DNA from: Flavobacteriales bacterium UBA974 | GTDB lineage: Bacteria; Bacteroidota; Bacteroidia; Flavobacteriales_D; Sanyastnellaceae | Length of the DNA stretch: 37,332 nt | Assembly (NCBI GenBank): GCA_002292405.1 | Contig: DBBW01000002.1 | Span: 1-37,332 of the forward strand | Direction: 5' to 3' | Shown here: positions 25,843 through 33,820 of the stretch, in pieces | Layout: every line of letters starts with the position of its first letter | Position numbering within the stretch: position 1 is the stretch's first letter | Notes under the pieces: model-generated | Databases searched by the model: none | The model's input: only the letters and a program-made list of their open reading frames with translations | What the model was told of the DNA's origin: nothing | Program-made: the position numbers and the translations under genes

Positions 25843-27507
25843 ATGAATCGGATTTTCCCATATCTAATCATCACCATCCTGTTTTCTATAGGATGTTCTG
25901 GAAGTAAGAAAGTCCTAATTTCTGAGGGACAGTATTCCGAAGGCCTTCAAAGAAATTACTTTGATGCAACAACTCATCTTCTAAAAGGAGATCAGGAAGC
26001 TGCTTATACCAGTTTTTCTAGATGCTCCGAGGAACAGCCCGAGAACTCAGTTTTTCACTATGAATTAGGTAGAATTGATTACGATCTAGGAAGATTTGAA
26101 TCTGCTCTTATGCATTATGATACCTCAATAGAAAATGATGAATTAAACGATTGGTATAAATACCATAGGGGGCTAACCTTAATTGAAACAAAGGATTTTG
26201 CTGGGGCTCTCAAAGATTTTAAGGTTTGGATTATTGAAAGACCCGGTGATTTAGAGGCCCTAAATGAGTGTTCTGCTTTTTTTCAAAAAGAGGGGCAATC
26301 GCTGTATGCATATAAATTGCTCACCTTTTACGAAAGTGCTATCGCTAAAAATGTTGATGTTAGGCTTGGTATACTCGACTTGTTAGCTTCTTCTGATCAA
26401 CATCTTGAAGGAATAGATTCCTTCATTAAACGATCCATAGAAGATTTTCCCAAGGAGCCACAGTTTTTATACCAAAAGGGGGCATTAGCCGCATTCATCA
26501 AAGACCACAACGCAGCGATTTTGATTTTTGAAAAACTGATCGCAGATTATCCTTTCAATTCTGTTACTTATCTTGATTTAGCCAAGTCGTATACCGCTGT
26601 CGGAAGAACTGATGAAGCTTTTAAACTTTTATTGAGGGTTTTTCAATCTGAAGAAGGAGCCGTTGCGAAAAAGATTGAAATTCTAACTAGATATTCTAAT
26701 ATTGCGCCGCCAAATTCAGAAATTATGGGCAAGTATAAACTACTGCTCAAGGCGGCAACTGATACTTACCCCGACAATCCGAAAATTTTACATCTAGCCG
26801 CTCTAAACTGGATGGCATTGGGTGAATTTGAAAAGTCAGCAATTGCACTAAAAAAAGTAATATCTAAAAGCCCTGGATCGCTAAATGCACATTGTGACTA
26901 TTTAAGTGTCTTGTTTCAATTAAGTGAATGGGAAGCGGTCATTTCCGCATCTAATAACGCCGCCTTACTATTCCCATTAGAACCCTTACTCTATTTATAT
27001 TCAGGTGATGCTTACATCGAAATGGAGGAGTTTGAATTCGCGGTAAAGGAGTTTAACAAAGGTTGCGTTCTGTTAATTGATCCGTCCCAAATCGGAGCAG
27101 ATATCTACAGTGAACTCGGAATATGCTACCGTGAACTCGAGTTGCTAGGAGACTCGTATAACGCCTTTGAGCAGAGTTTGAAAATTGTGGAGTCGCCTTA
27201 CATCATGAATACTCACGCATATTTTTTAGCTTTAGATAACAAAAGAATGTTAGACGCTATGAAGTGGAGTACTCTTGCAAACGCATTAATTCCTGACAAC
27301 CCCCATTTTATGGATACGATGGCGCTTGTGCTACACCGTTTAGGTCAAGATTCAGAGGCTTTGATTTGGATTGTAAGAGCCTCGACTTTAGTCTCATCTC
27401 CTAACGCTGTTTTTATTCAAAGAGAAGGAAATATTCGTGTCTCTTTAGGCGAGGTAGAAAAAGGGGAACGACTTTTGGATATCGCTAAGGAAATGAGAAA
27501 AGAATGA
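25843..27507 (+). CDS. TPR-repeat lipoprotein
   Basis: A 554-residue protein. The signal peptide ends with FSIGC, so Cys18 is the lipidation site. From about residue 35 to the end the sequence is a chain of tetratricopeptide repeats, around a dozen, such as ENSVFHYELGRIDYDLGRFESAL and PHFMDTMALVLHRLGQDSEAL. TPR proteins are protein-binding scaffolds. Its position next to the LolB-like and EnvC-like genes suggests an envelope assembly role, which is inference. The next gene overlaps the stop by ATGA. Confidence 0.85.
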   Translation: MNRIFPYLIITILFSIGCSGSKKVLISEGQYSEGLQRNYFDATTHLLKGDQEAAYTSFSRCSEEQPENSVFHYELGRIDYDLGRFESALMHYDTSIENDELNDWYKYHRGLTLIETKDFAGALKDFKVWIIERPGDLEALNECSAFFQKEGQSLYAYKLLTFYESAIAKNVDVRLGILDLLASSDQHLEGIDSFIKRSIEDFPKEPQFLYQKGALAAFIKDHNAAILIFEKLIADYPFNSVTYLDLAKSYTAVGRTDEAFKLLLRVFQSEEGAVAKKIEILTRYSNIAPPNSEIMGKYKLLLKAATDTYPDNPKILHLAALNWMALGEFEKSAIALKKVISKSPGSLNAHCDYLSVLFQLSEWEAVISASNNAALLFPLEPLLYLYSGDAYIEMEEFEFAVKEFNKGCVLLIDPSQIGADIYSELGICYRELELLGDSYNAFEQSLKIVESPYIMNTHAYFLALDNKRMLDAMKWSTLANALIPDNPHFMDTMALVLHRLGQDSEALIWIVRASTLVSSPNAVFIQREGNIRVSLGEVEKGERLLDIAKEMRKE

Positions 27508-28382
27508 TGCAGCTCCATAAAATAATAATCTTTACATCTATTTTTTTTATTCTTGCTAGCACAATCACGAGCTGTTCTAATGAAAAACGAATTGCTGGTG
27601 GTAAACCCTTGAAATCAATGGATCCGGTTTCTATATTGAAGAAGGTTGATAACGCTTCTCTCGATTGGAATTGGTTAGGGATGAAGATCGACACGGACAT
27701 TAGAGTTAGCGACGAGTCCAAGTCTTTTACGCTCAGCGTGAGGATGAAGAAAGATAGTGCTATTTGGATCAGCGTATCTCCGGCACTCGGTGTGGAAATC
27801 GCTAGGGTTATGCTACTTAGAGACTCCGTGAAGGTGATCAGCAAGGTCCCTTTAAACAAGTTTGTATTTGAAGGAGACTATCTTCAGTTAGAAAACTTGC
27901 TTGGCATTCCATTTGACTTTAACTCTTTTCAAGATCTTTTTAGTGGAACTTCTCTCGAGCTAAATCCTTTTAATGATAAATATGTGTCTATGGTTGATGG
28001 GGTAAATTATGAACTGGTTGAAAAAATTCCAAGAAGGGTGAAGAAATTAATCGAAGGGGTTTCCGATAGAAAAGCTGAGAGATTAATCAACAAGACTGAG
28101 ATTTCCGAATTAATTGTTAAAAGCTATTGGTTTGATGGCATAGGGTTCACTCCTGTTAAGGATGTCTTCAGACATATCGAAATTGGTCTTTATGTGACGG
28201 TTAAAAGATTTGGAAATGAAGGGCATAAACAAGGATATATGCCGTCAAAAACGAAAATAACTGCTACTGGAAATGGGGTAGATCTTAAGTGCACTTTAAA
28301 TGTAAAACGAAGCAGAGTAAACAAGAAATACGACATGCTTTTTGACCCACCCGCTAATTATGAACGCCGTCAATCTCTATAG
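27504..28382 (+). CDS. LolB-like lipoprotein, DUF4292 family
   Basis: A 292-residue protein with a lipobox (TSC, Cys24). Residues about 45-285 show the repeated beta-strand pattern of a LolA/LolB fold: KSFTLSVRMKKDSAIWISVS, VEIARVMLLRDSVKVIS and NKFVFEGDYLQLENLLGI. I recognise the DUF4292 family, thought to act as an outer-membrane lipoprotein receptor in Bacteroidota. Start is ATG 27504, with a second ATG directly after it at 27507. It overlaps both neighbouring genes, which indicates tight coupling with the TPR and EnvC-like genes. Confidence 0.82.
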   Translation: MMQLHKIIIFTSIFFILASTITSCSNEKRIAGGKPLKSMDPVSILKKVDNASLDWNWLGMKIDTDIRVSDESKSFTLSVRMKKDSAIWISVSPALGVEIARVMLLRDSVKVISKVPLNKFVFEGDYLQLENLLGIPFDFNSFQDLFSGTSLELNPFNDKYVSMVDGVNYELVEKIPRRVKKLIEGVSDRKAERLINKTEISELIVKSYWFDGIGFTPVKDVFRHIEIGLYVTVKRFGNEGHKQGYMPSKTKITATGNGVDLKCTLNVKRSRVNKKYDMLFDPPANYERRQSL

Positions 28383-29604
28383 AAATCGGGTAAATATAAA
28401 TGGGCTGCTCTTTTTTTTAGCAGTTGTCGTGTTAAGCGCTTTTCAACCTGTTTTATCACAAACAAATAAGAAAGCTTCTCTCACCGCAGAACGTGAAAAA
28501 ATTGAAGGCCAACTCCTAACAACTTCGAGGCTAATTGATGAGGCAAAAACAAACAGAAACGAAGCGAGTTCAAAGGTCACTCTAATAGATAGACAGATAG
28601 AGCTTCGTGAAAAATTAATTAGACATCATCAGACATCCATAAGAAATTTAGAGCGCTCCGTCGTAGGAATGGACACTGAAATTCGTGCTTTAGAAGGACA
28701 TATTTCTGCTTTAAAAAATGAATATGCCATTATGATTCAGCAGGCTTATAGGATGAAGCTTGCAAGAAATCCACTCATGTTTGTCTTTGCTGCGGAAGAT
28801 TTCAGTCAAGCAGCACTTAGGTATAAAATGCTTCAATCATATGCGGAAATTCGAAAAGCTCAAGCTGAAGATATCTTAAACGCTCAGCAAGATCTCGCGA
28901 ATTCTCGCGAATCACTCACCCACGAGAAAGTATCTATCCTGGATGCTATTCAAGACCAAGAAAACGAGCGTGATGCTCTAAATAAAGATAGAGATACTCG
29001 TGCTGAGTTGTTAAGTGAGATCAAACGAGAGGAGAAAAGACTCCGCAAAAAACTCAAAGTCCAAGAAAAGGAACACAAGAGGTTGAGCAACGAAATTAAG
29101 CGTATTATCGAAGCGGAATTAGCCGCAGAAAGAGCTTCCGCAGCTGGAGAATACGCTCTTACTCCTGAGGGTAAAATCATCTCTGAACAATTTGAGAAAA
29201 ACAAACTCAATCTTCCATGGCCCGTCGCTCGAGGAGTTGTTACAAAAGATTTCGGGAGACATAAACACCCAACAATAGCAGGAATTATCGTTGAAAGTAA
29301 TGGTGTAGATATTACAACTGAAAAAGGCGCTAAAGTCTTTTCAGTCTTTGGCGGTACCGTCAGCAGTGTCTTCAATTTCCCTGGAGCTGGAGAAACAGTG
29401 ATTGTTACGCATGGTGGATATAGAACTGTTTATAGCAACCTTGAAGGACTCAAAGTTAAGAAAGGAGATGTTATAGATAGGGCCACTATACTTGGGGTGG
29501 TTTGGTCCGGCCCCAAAGGCATATCAGTACATTTCGAAGTGTGGAAAGTCGCCGGAAGCGAGAGGTCGCCAAAAGACCCTAAGTTGTGGCTCTTCCCAAG
29601 GTGA
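28360..29604 (+). CDS. EnvC-like murein hydrolase activator (degenerate M23 peptidase)
   Basis: A 414-residue exported protein. Its signal peptide is about 8-35 (ending PVLSQ), residues about 40-255 form a long coiled coil, and the LytM/M23 domain is about 285-410. Of the zinc-peptidase motifs, a His (KHP) and Asp (NGVDI) remain, but the HxH motif reads VHF and Y-x-H reads YSN, so catalysis is probably lost. That architecture matches EnvC, which activates amidases for daughter-cell separation. I use ATG 28360, which overlaps the DUF4292 gene by 23 bases; a TTG at 28342 is a less likely start. Confidence 0.85.
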   Translation: MNAVNLYRNRVNINGLLFFLAVVVLSAFQPVLSQTNKKASLTAEREKIEGQLLTTSRLIDEAKTNRNEASSKVTLIDRQIELREKLIRHHQTSIRNLERSVVGMDTEIRALEGHISALKNEYAIMIQQAYRMKLARNPLMFVFAAEDFSQAALRYKMLQSYAEIRKAQAEDILNAQQDLANSRESLTHEKVSILDAIQDQENERDALNKDRDTRAELLSEIKREEKRLRKKLKVQEKEHKRLSNEIKRIIEAELAAERASAAGEYALTPEGKIISEQFEKNKLNLPWPVARGVVTKDFGRHKHPTIAGIIVESNGVDITTEKGAKVFSVFGGTVSSVFNFPGAGETVIVTHGGYRTVYSNLEGLKVKKGDVIDRATILGVVWSGPKGISVHFEVWKVAGSERSPKDPKLWLFPR

Positions 29605-29617
29605 AAATTTATATAAT

Positions 29618-29633
29618 TACCCTTTAAAGGGTA
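29618..29633. promoter_or_regulatory. 16-bp perfect palindrome upstream of feoB
   Basis: TACCCTTTAAAGGGTA is a perfect self-complementary 16-mer in the 64-base gap between the EnvC-like stop and the feoB start. With no loop it is a poor RNA hairpin and looks like a dimeric-protein operator. The regulator is unknown. Confidence 0.5.
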
Positions 29634-29668
29634 TTGTCAGAACTCGTAAAAAGTGTCATTTTGCAATT

Positions 29669-31819
29669 GTGAAAAAGCCTGATAAAACCATCATAGCTCT
29701 TGTTGGAAATCCCAATACAGGTAAGTCAACGCTTTTCAATAAAATCACTGGCGCACGATCTGCTGTAGGTAATTTAGCTGGCATTACTGTCGAAGCATGT
29801 TCTGCTCCTGGCATTATCTCTGGATCTGAAAATTGGGCGTTAGTCGATCTTCCAGGTATTTATAATCTTCATGCCCAAACAGATGATGGTAGAGTTACAG
29901 AGGATGCTCTTATTAATCCTGGCGGAAAATGGAACCCCGATGTGATTCTGCTGATCGCTGATAAGTCTACTCTTCAAGGCCAACTATTTCTTGCACTACA
30001 AATTATAGAGCTGGAAATCCCTTGTATTCTTCTACTCAATAGAATGAATTACGAGGCCGCGGATCCTCAACTTTGTGAAATTTTAGAAAAAGGGATTGGA
30101 ATTCCTGTTCGTGAAATTCAAGCGCTGAAAGACGACCCCGCTCATTGGGTAAATATGCTTTCTCCATTGCTGCATCAACCTATAGTTTGTAGCATCCTTA
30201 GAAAAGTTCCCAAAAATATCGAAGAATCGTTGAAAACGCTTCATGCCGTGATGCCATACGGCACGTTAGGGTATCTATGCCACTTAGCTCGGATGAATCA
30301 CGCTCCGAGTTGGCTTACTGAAGAGGAAAAACGCGCTTGGGAAAAAGTGAGGAGCCAATCCACATCTTCTCCTGCAGGATTACAACTCGAAGAAGCAGGG
30401 CAACGTATGTCTATTGTGAGGGACCTCCTGAGTCAAGCAGGTAAACCTGTTAAAGAAAGCGAAATAAAACAACGTGATGCTTTGAAGCGCAGGCAGAAAA
30501 TAGACTCAGTACTAACCCACCCAATTTGGGGAAACCTCATCGCAGCTGTCCTTTTTTTCGGAATGTTTCAGGCTATTTATAGTTGGGCAACATATCCAAT
30601 GGATTTAATAGATGGAGCATTTACTTCGATGATCTCAATCATTTCTGAGACACTTCCTACTGCTTGGTACACGAGTTTACTTGTGGACGGACTTCTTTCC
30701 GGATTGTCGGGGATTTTAATTTTTGTTCCACAAATCGCTATTTTATTTGCCTTTACTGCCTTTTTAGAACATTCCGGATACATGGCTAGGCTCGGATATC
30801 TCTCAGATAGATTTTTTCGTCGCTTAGGGCTTACTGGAAGATCGTCTGTTTCGCTTGTTGGTGGACTCGCTTGTGCCGTACCTGCTATTATGGCTGCAAG
30901 AACCATATCTGATAAACGTGCTCGCCTGGTAACGATCCTGGTCACTCCTATGATGACTTGCTCGGCAAGGCTTCCAGTTTACACTTTCTTAATCGCTTTT
31001 GCTGTTCCCGATGAAATCATATTCGGCTGGTTCAACCTTCAGGGTATATTTCTATATACTCTTTATTTAATCGGAACTTTGTCAGCTTTAATTCTTGCTT
31101 TTATCATTCATAAGGCTATCCCAAACCCTCAGGTACAAAATGAAGCGGCAGATGAATGGCCGGCGTACAGAATCCCTTCTCTTAAAGCCGTATTAGGCCA
31201 ATCATACCGTCAGGCCTCCATCTTTCTTCGTGCAGCTGGATCCGTTATTCTTATCATATCTCTTGTCCTCTGGTCACTCGGATTTATCGGGCCAGGTACG
31301 CTGAAAGAACGTGAAGCTCTCGATCAAGGAGAGCGATTGGAGCAATCATGGCTTGGCAGCATTGGAAATGCGATCGAGCCCATTGTCCGACCACTCGGGT
31401 ACGATGGTAAAATGGGGATTGCGATCGTCAGCTCTTTCGCTGCACGAGAAGTATTCGTTGGCACGATGCACACCCTATACCCCACTCCTGAGGGTGGAGA
31501 AGGAAGCATTCGTGCACTCAAGAACCGACTTGCTAATGAAGTCGTCCCGGGCACCAATCGACCCTTACTTAATACCGCATCTGCTGCATCGCTAATTGTA
31601 TTCTATATGTTCGCAATGCAGTGCATGAGCACAATTGTAATCGTGCGCCGCGAACTTAACAGTTGGCCTTGGGCCCTTGCTCAAGCAGCCGGATACACCC
31701 TATTTGCCTACTTAGCCGCTCTGGCCACATACCATGTCTTCGATGGATTCTATAAGATTACAATTCCATGGCTTGAAGCAGGCTATACATCTTTTCTAAT
31801 GAAGGGCCTAATGGCTTGA
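29669..31819 (+). CDS. feoB: Ferrous iron transporter FeoB
   Basis: A 716-residue inner-membrane Fe(II) transporter. The G domain has G1 GNPNTGKS (13-20), G2 Thr40 (GNLAGITVE) and G3 DLPGIYN (60-66). The G4 position reads NRMN (124-127) instead of the usual NxxD. The helical region is about 165-300. The membrane part has two Gate regions with LVGGLACAVPAIMAART and SFAAREVFVGTM. I choose GTG 29669 because homologues begin just before the P-loop; the frame stays open upstream inside the EnvC-like gene. The last bases overlap a decayed TetR-type gene. feoA is convergent, about 330 bases downstream. Confidence 0.9.
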   Translation: MKKPDKTIIALVGNPNTGKSTLFNKITGARSAVGNLAGITVEACSAPGIISGSENWALVDLPGIYNLHAQTDDGRVTEDALINPGGKWNPDVILLIADKSTLQGQLFLALQIIELEIPCILLLNRMNYEAADPQLCEILEKGIGIPVREIQALKDDPAHWVNMLSPLLHQPIVCSILRKVPKNIEESLKTLHAVMPYGTLGYLCHLARMNHAPSWLTEEEKRAWEKVRSQSTSSPAGLQLEEAGQRMSIVRDLLSQAGKPVKESEIKQRDALKRRQKIDSVLTHPIWGNLIAAVLFFGMFQAIYSWATYPMDLIDGAFTSMISIISETLPTAWYTSLLVDGLLSGLSGILIFVPQIAILFAFTAFLEHSGYMARLGYLSDRFFRRLGLTGRSSVSLVGGLACAVPAIMAARTISDKRARLVTILVTPMMTCSARLPVYTFLIAFAVPDEIIFGWFNLQGIFLYTLYLIGTLSALILAFIIHKAIPNPQVQNEAADEWPAYRIPSLKAVLGQSYRQASIFLRAAGSVILIISLVLWSLGFIGPGTLKEREALDQGERLEQSWLGSIGNAIEPIVRPLGYDGKMGIAIVSSFAAREVFVGTMHTLYPTPEGGEGSIRALKNRLANEVVPGTNRPLLNTASAASLIVFYMFAMQCMSTIVIVRRELNSWPWALAQAAGYTLFAYLAALATYHVFDGFYKITIPWLEAGYTSFLMKGLMA

Positions 31820-32124
31820 AAGCAGAGTTTCTAGCTAGAGAGGTTGGTAAAAGCAAATCTTCTTTCTACCACTGTTTTGCAGATTTAGACATTTTCGTTG
31901 ATGAATTGTTGTGTTTTCATGTCGTAAAATCAAGCGAGATTTTTAACCGCGTAAAGCTATGTGAGAATTTGGTCCCAGATATTTTTGAGGTGCTGTATGA
32001 GTTCAAAGAGGACGCTTTTTTCAATCGCCAATTAAGTATCAATAGGCATATTGAAAGCTATACATTCTTGGAATTCTATCCACCCAATAGAACGAATACT
32101 ACTCATTGTGGTTTCGAGTCATGA
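31816..32124 (+). CDS. TetR/AcrR-type regulator fragment, probably decayed
   Basis: A 102-residue frame from TTG 31816. Residues 1-30 hold the helix-turn-helix end of a TetR protein (FLAREVGKSKSSFYHCFADL). The same frame is open upstream to 31777, inside feoB, and there encodes FSNEGPNGLKAEF, which looks like the end of helix 1 and the start of helix 2; but no start codon other than the TTG exists. The ligand-binding part stops early at 32124, whereas TetR proteins have about 190 residues. So both ends are missing and it is probably a pseudogene. It could once have controlled feoB. Confidence 0.5.
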   Translation: MKAEFLAREVGKSKSSFYHCFADLDIFVDELLCFHVVKSSEIFNRVKLCENLVPDIFEVLYEFKEDAFFNRQLSINRHIESYTFLEFYPPNRTNTTHCGFES

Positions 32125-32148
32125 ATAAGCGTATCGAAGAATACAGCG

Positions 32149-32400
32149 CTATGCCAACTGAGTTTCCTCAGAAGCAACTCTAACCCAAAGATGAGCCGCC
32201 GCTTCCTTTCTCACGGCTAAAACTCTTCCACAGGTGCAAATCGCCATAGGTCCATTGAGTGGTGCAACGTGCTTTACTTCGACCTCCGATCCCACGCAAC
32301 AACCCATCTGCACAAGCGCCATGACCTCCTCCGGGGTATCCACCCTTTCGATGACTCCGATCTCGTCGGGCTTCAGGTCACATAATTTTTTTACACTCAT
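32149..32400 (-). CDS. feoA: FeoA-domain protein
   Basis: An 83-residue SH3-like FeoA protein: LCDLKPDEIGVIERV, then VMALVQMGCCVGSEVEVKHVAPLNGPMAI and VLAVRKEAAAHLWV. It is thought to interact with FeoB in Fe(II) uptake. It is on the opposite strand from feoB and so has its own promoter. It has five cysteines, including CC and CTC, more than usual for FeoA. A -33/-7 promoter lies directly in front, with the -7 box ending four bases before the ATG. Confidence 0.88.
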   Translation of the reverse strand: MSVKKLCDLKPDEIGVIERVDTPEEVMALVQMGCCVGSEVEVKHVAPLNGPMAICTCGRVLAVRKEAAAHLWVRVASEETQLA

Positions 32401-32404
32401 GGCG

Positions 32405-32435
32405 CAAATTTAACGCATCACATCTCCCAAATCAA
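32405..32435 (-). promoter_or_regulatory. Promoter of feoA, nearly leaderless
   Basis: On the minus strand there is TTG (32435-32433), 20 bases of spacer, then TAAATTTG (32412-32405), which fits the Bacteroidota TTG-N19-21-TAnnTTTG pattern. Only CGCC separates the box from the feoA ATG, so transcription would start within about one base of translation. Confidence 0.65.
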
Positions 32436-32487
32436 TACCCTTTTTAAGTGATTTATTGGAGGCTCATTCCACACATCTAATGATGAA

Positions 32488-33813
32488 TCAATCTAACACT
32501 ACTTTGCTTCTTACCACTTTATCAGAATTAGAAACCTCAAGCGTATACACTCCTTTGGCAAAGTTAGACACATCGAGAGAAGTCGTAGAGGAAAATCGCT
32601 TCTCAAAAACTACCTTACCAGAGAGATCATATATCTTTAAAATAGTATGAGTCTCTTCTATACCGTTGAGGTTAACAGTAATATGGTTCTTTGCCGGATT
32701 GGGATAAATGAGAACTGTTTCAGAGGTCAACACATCAACAAGTGCACTTGCACAGTCCGAGGAGAAATACATCGAGGAATCGATAGAAACATATCCATTG
32801 GGATTATTGAAAATCGGGTAACCTTCCGTATTCCACCACTCAGTAGAATGCTCAACATTGTCCACTGTAATACAGGTTAAATTGGGATTGTCTGTGAAAT
32901 TTGGGATATACTCAATGCCCCCACCAGGAAAACCAGCCATATACGCATTGAGTCCATTTGCGACATTGAGTTCAAATAACTGATTCGAATACAACCAGAT
33001 CCAAATGAGCGAACCACAAGAACTTAAGTCCAGAGAAGTTAAAAGATTGTCTCCTGCCATAAGCTGTTCCAAGTTGGGTTTGTTGAGCACATCCAATTCA
33101 GAAATCTGATTGCCAGTGCACCAGACACGAACCAGTTCAGGCACGTTGCTGAGTTCTAAAACAGACAAGGTGTTGTCCTCACAGAATACAAATTCGAGAT
33201 TGGGCTTGTTGCTTAAATCTAATTCTGTAATGGCATTCCCTGAACAGCTCAATGAGATAAGAGAATCGTTGAAGGCAAGGTCCAAACTTGTTAAGCTGTT
33301 ATAGGACATCGAAATGTCTTTGAGAAGCAGGTTGTTGCTTAAATCTATGTCAGAAATTTGATTGAAATTGCAGGTCAAATATTCTAGCATGGTGTTGTTG
33401 CTCAGATCAAGATATGTGATCGTATTCCCAGAAGCATCAAGGAATTGTAGATCTGTATTTTGAGACAAGTTGATGGAATCGATTTGGCCGTTTTGGTTAT
33501 AGCAATCCAGATATTTCAACCACGGAACCAAAGACATGTCCAGGTACGAAATGTCGCTGTTCTGTAATTCAGAAATCGACAACGTATCTAAAGACAAGAA
33601 TCCTTCGAGCCCCGTTAAATCGTGAATGCTACTGTAGCCCAGATGAAGGGATTGAACATCCACAATGTTGGTTGTAAGGACCGAATCATCTAGGACATCA
33701 TCAATCTCCAGCAAGATTAAGTATTGCTCAAAAGAATCGTCTGGGACATAAGTGTTTTGGGCAGAAATGCCGACATATAGAAAACAAACTAAAACATTGA
33801 AAAACAGTCTCAT
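32488..33813 (-). CDS. Secreted leucine-rich-repeat protein with T9SS sorting domain
   Basis: A 441-residue exported protein. The signal peptide is about 1-19 (ending GISAQ). Residues about 60-290 are roughly ten leucine-rich repeats of 21-22 residues with the pattern L-x-x-LDLSNN-x-x-L-x-x-L-x-C, for example ITYLDLSNNTMLEYLTCNFN. The last ~75 residues (from about 365, IYPNPAKNHITV to FAKGVYTLEV) form a type A C-terminal sorting domain for type IX secretion. Start is ATG 33813; the frame extends to a TTG at 33828. It follows the cupredoxin gene by seven bases on the same strand. Such LRR proteins bind proteins or glycans; the partner is unknown. Confidence 0.87.
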   Translation of the reverse strand: MRLFFNVLVCFLYVGISAQNTYVPDDSFEQYLILLEIDDVLDDSVLTTNIVDVQSLHLGYSSIHDLTGLEGFLSLDTLSISELQNSDISYLDMSLVPWLKYLDCYNQNGQIDSINLSQNTDLQFLDASGNTITYLDLSNNTMLEYLTCNFNQISDIDLSNNLLLKDISMSYNSLTSLDLAFNDSLISLSCSGNAITELDLSNKPNLEFVFCEDNTLSVLELSNVPELVRVWCTGNQISELDVLNKPNLEQLMAGDNLLTSLDLSSCGSLIWIWLYSNQLFELNVANGLNAYMAGFPGGGIEYIPNFTDNPNLTCITVDNVEHSTEWWNTEGYPIFNNPNGYVSIDSSMYFSSDCASALVDVLTSETVLIYPNPAKNHITVNLNGIEETHTILKIYDLSGKVVFEKRFSSTTSLDVSNFAKGVYTLEVSNSDKVVRSKVVLD

Positions 33814-33820
33814 ATTAATT

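Noticed and set aside
29492..29668. A 59-residue N-terminal extension of FeoB from an upstream ATG
   Set aside because: It lies largely inside the EnvC-like gene, has low-complexity basic sequence and is not part of FeoB; the GTG at 29669 fits the family.
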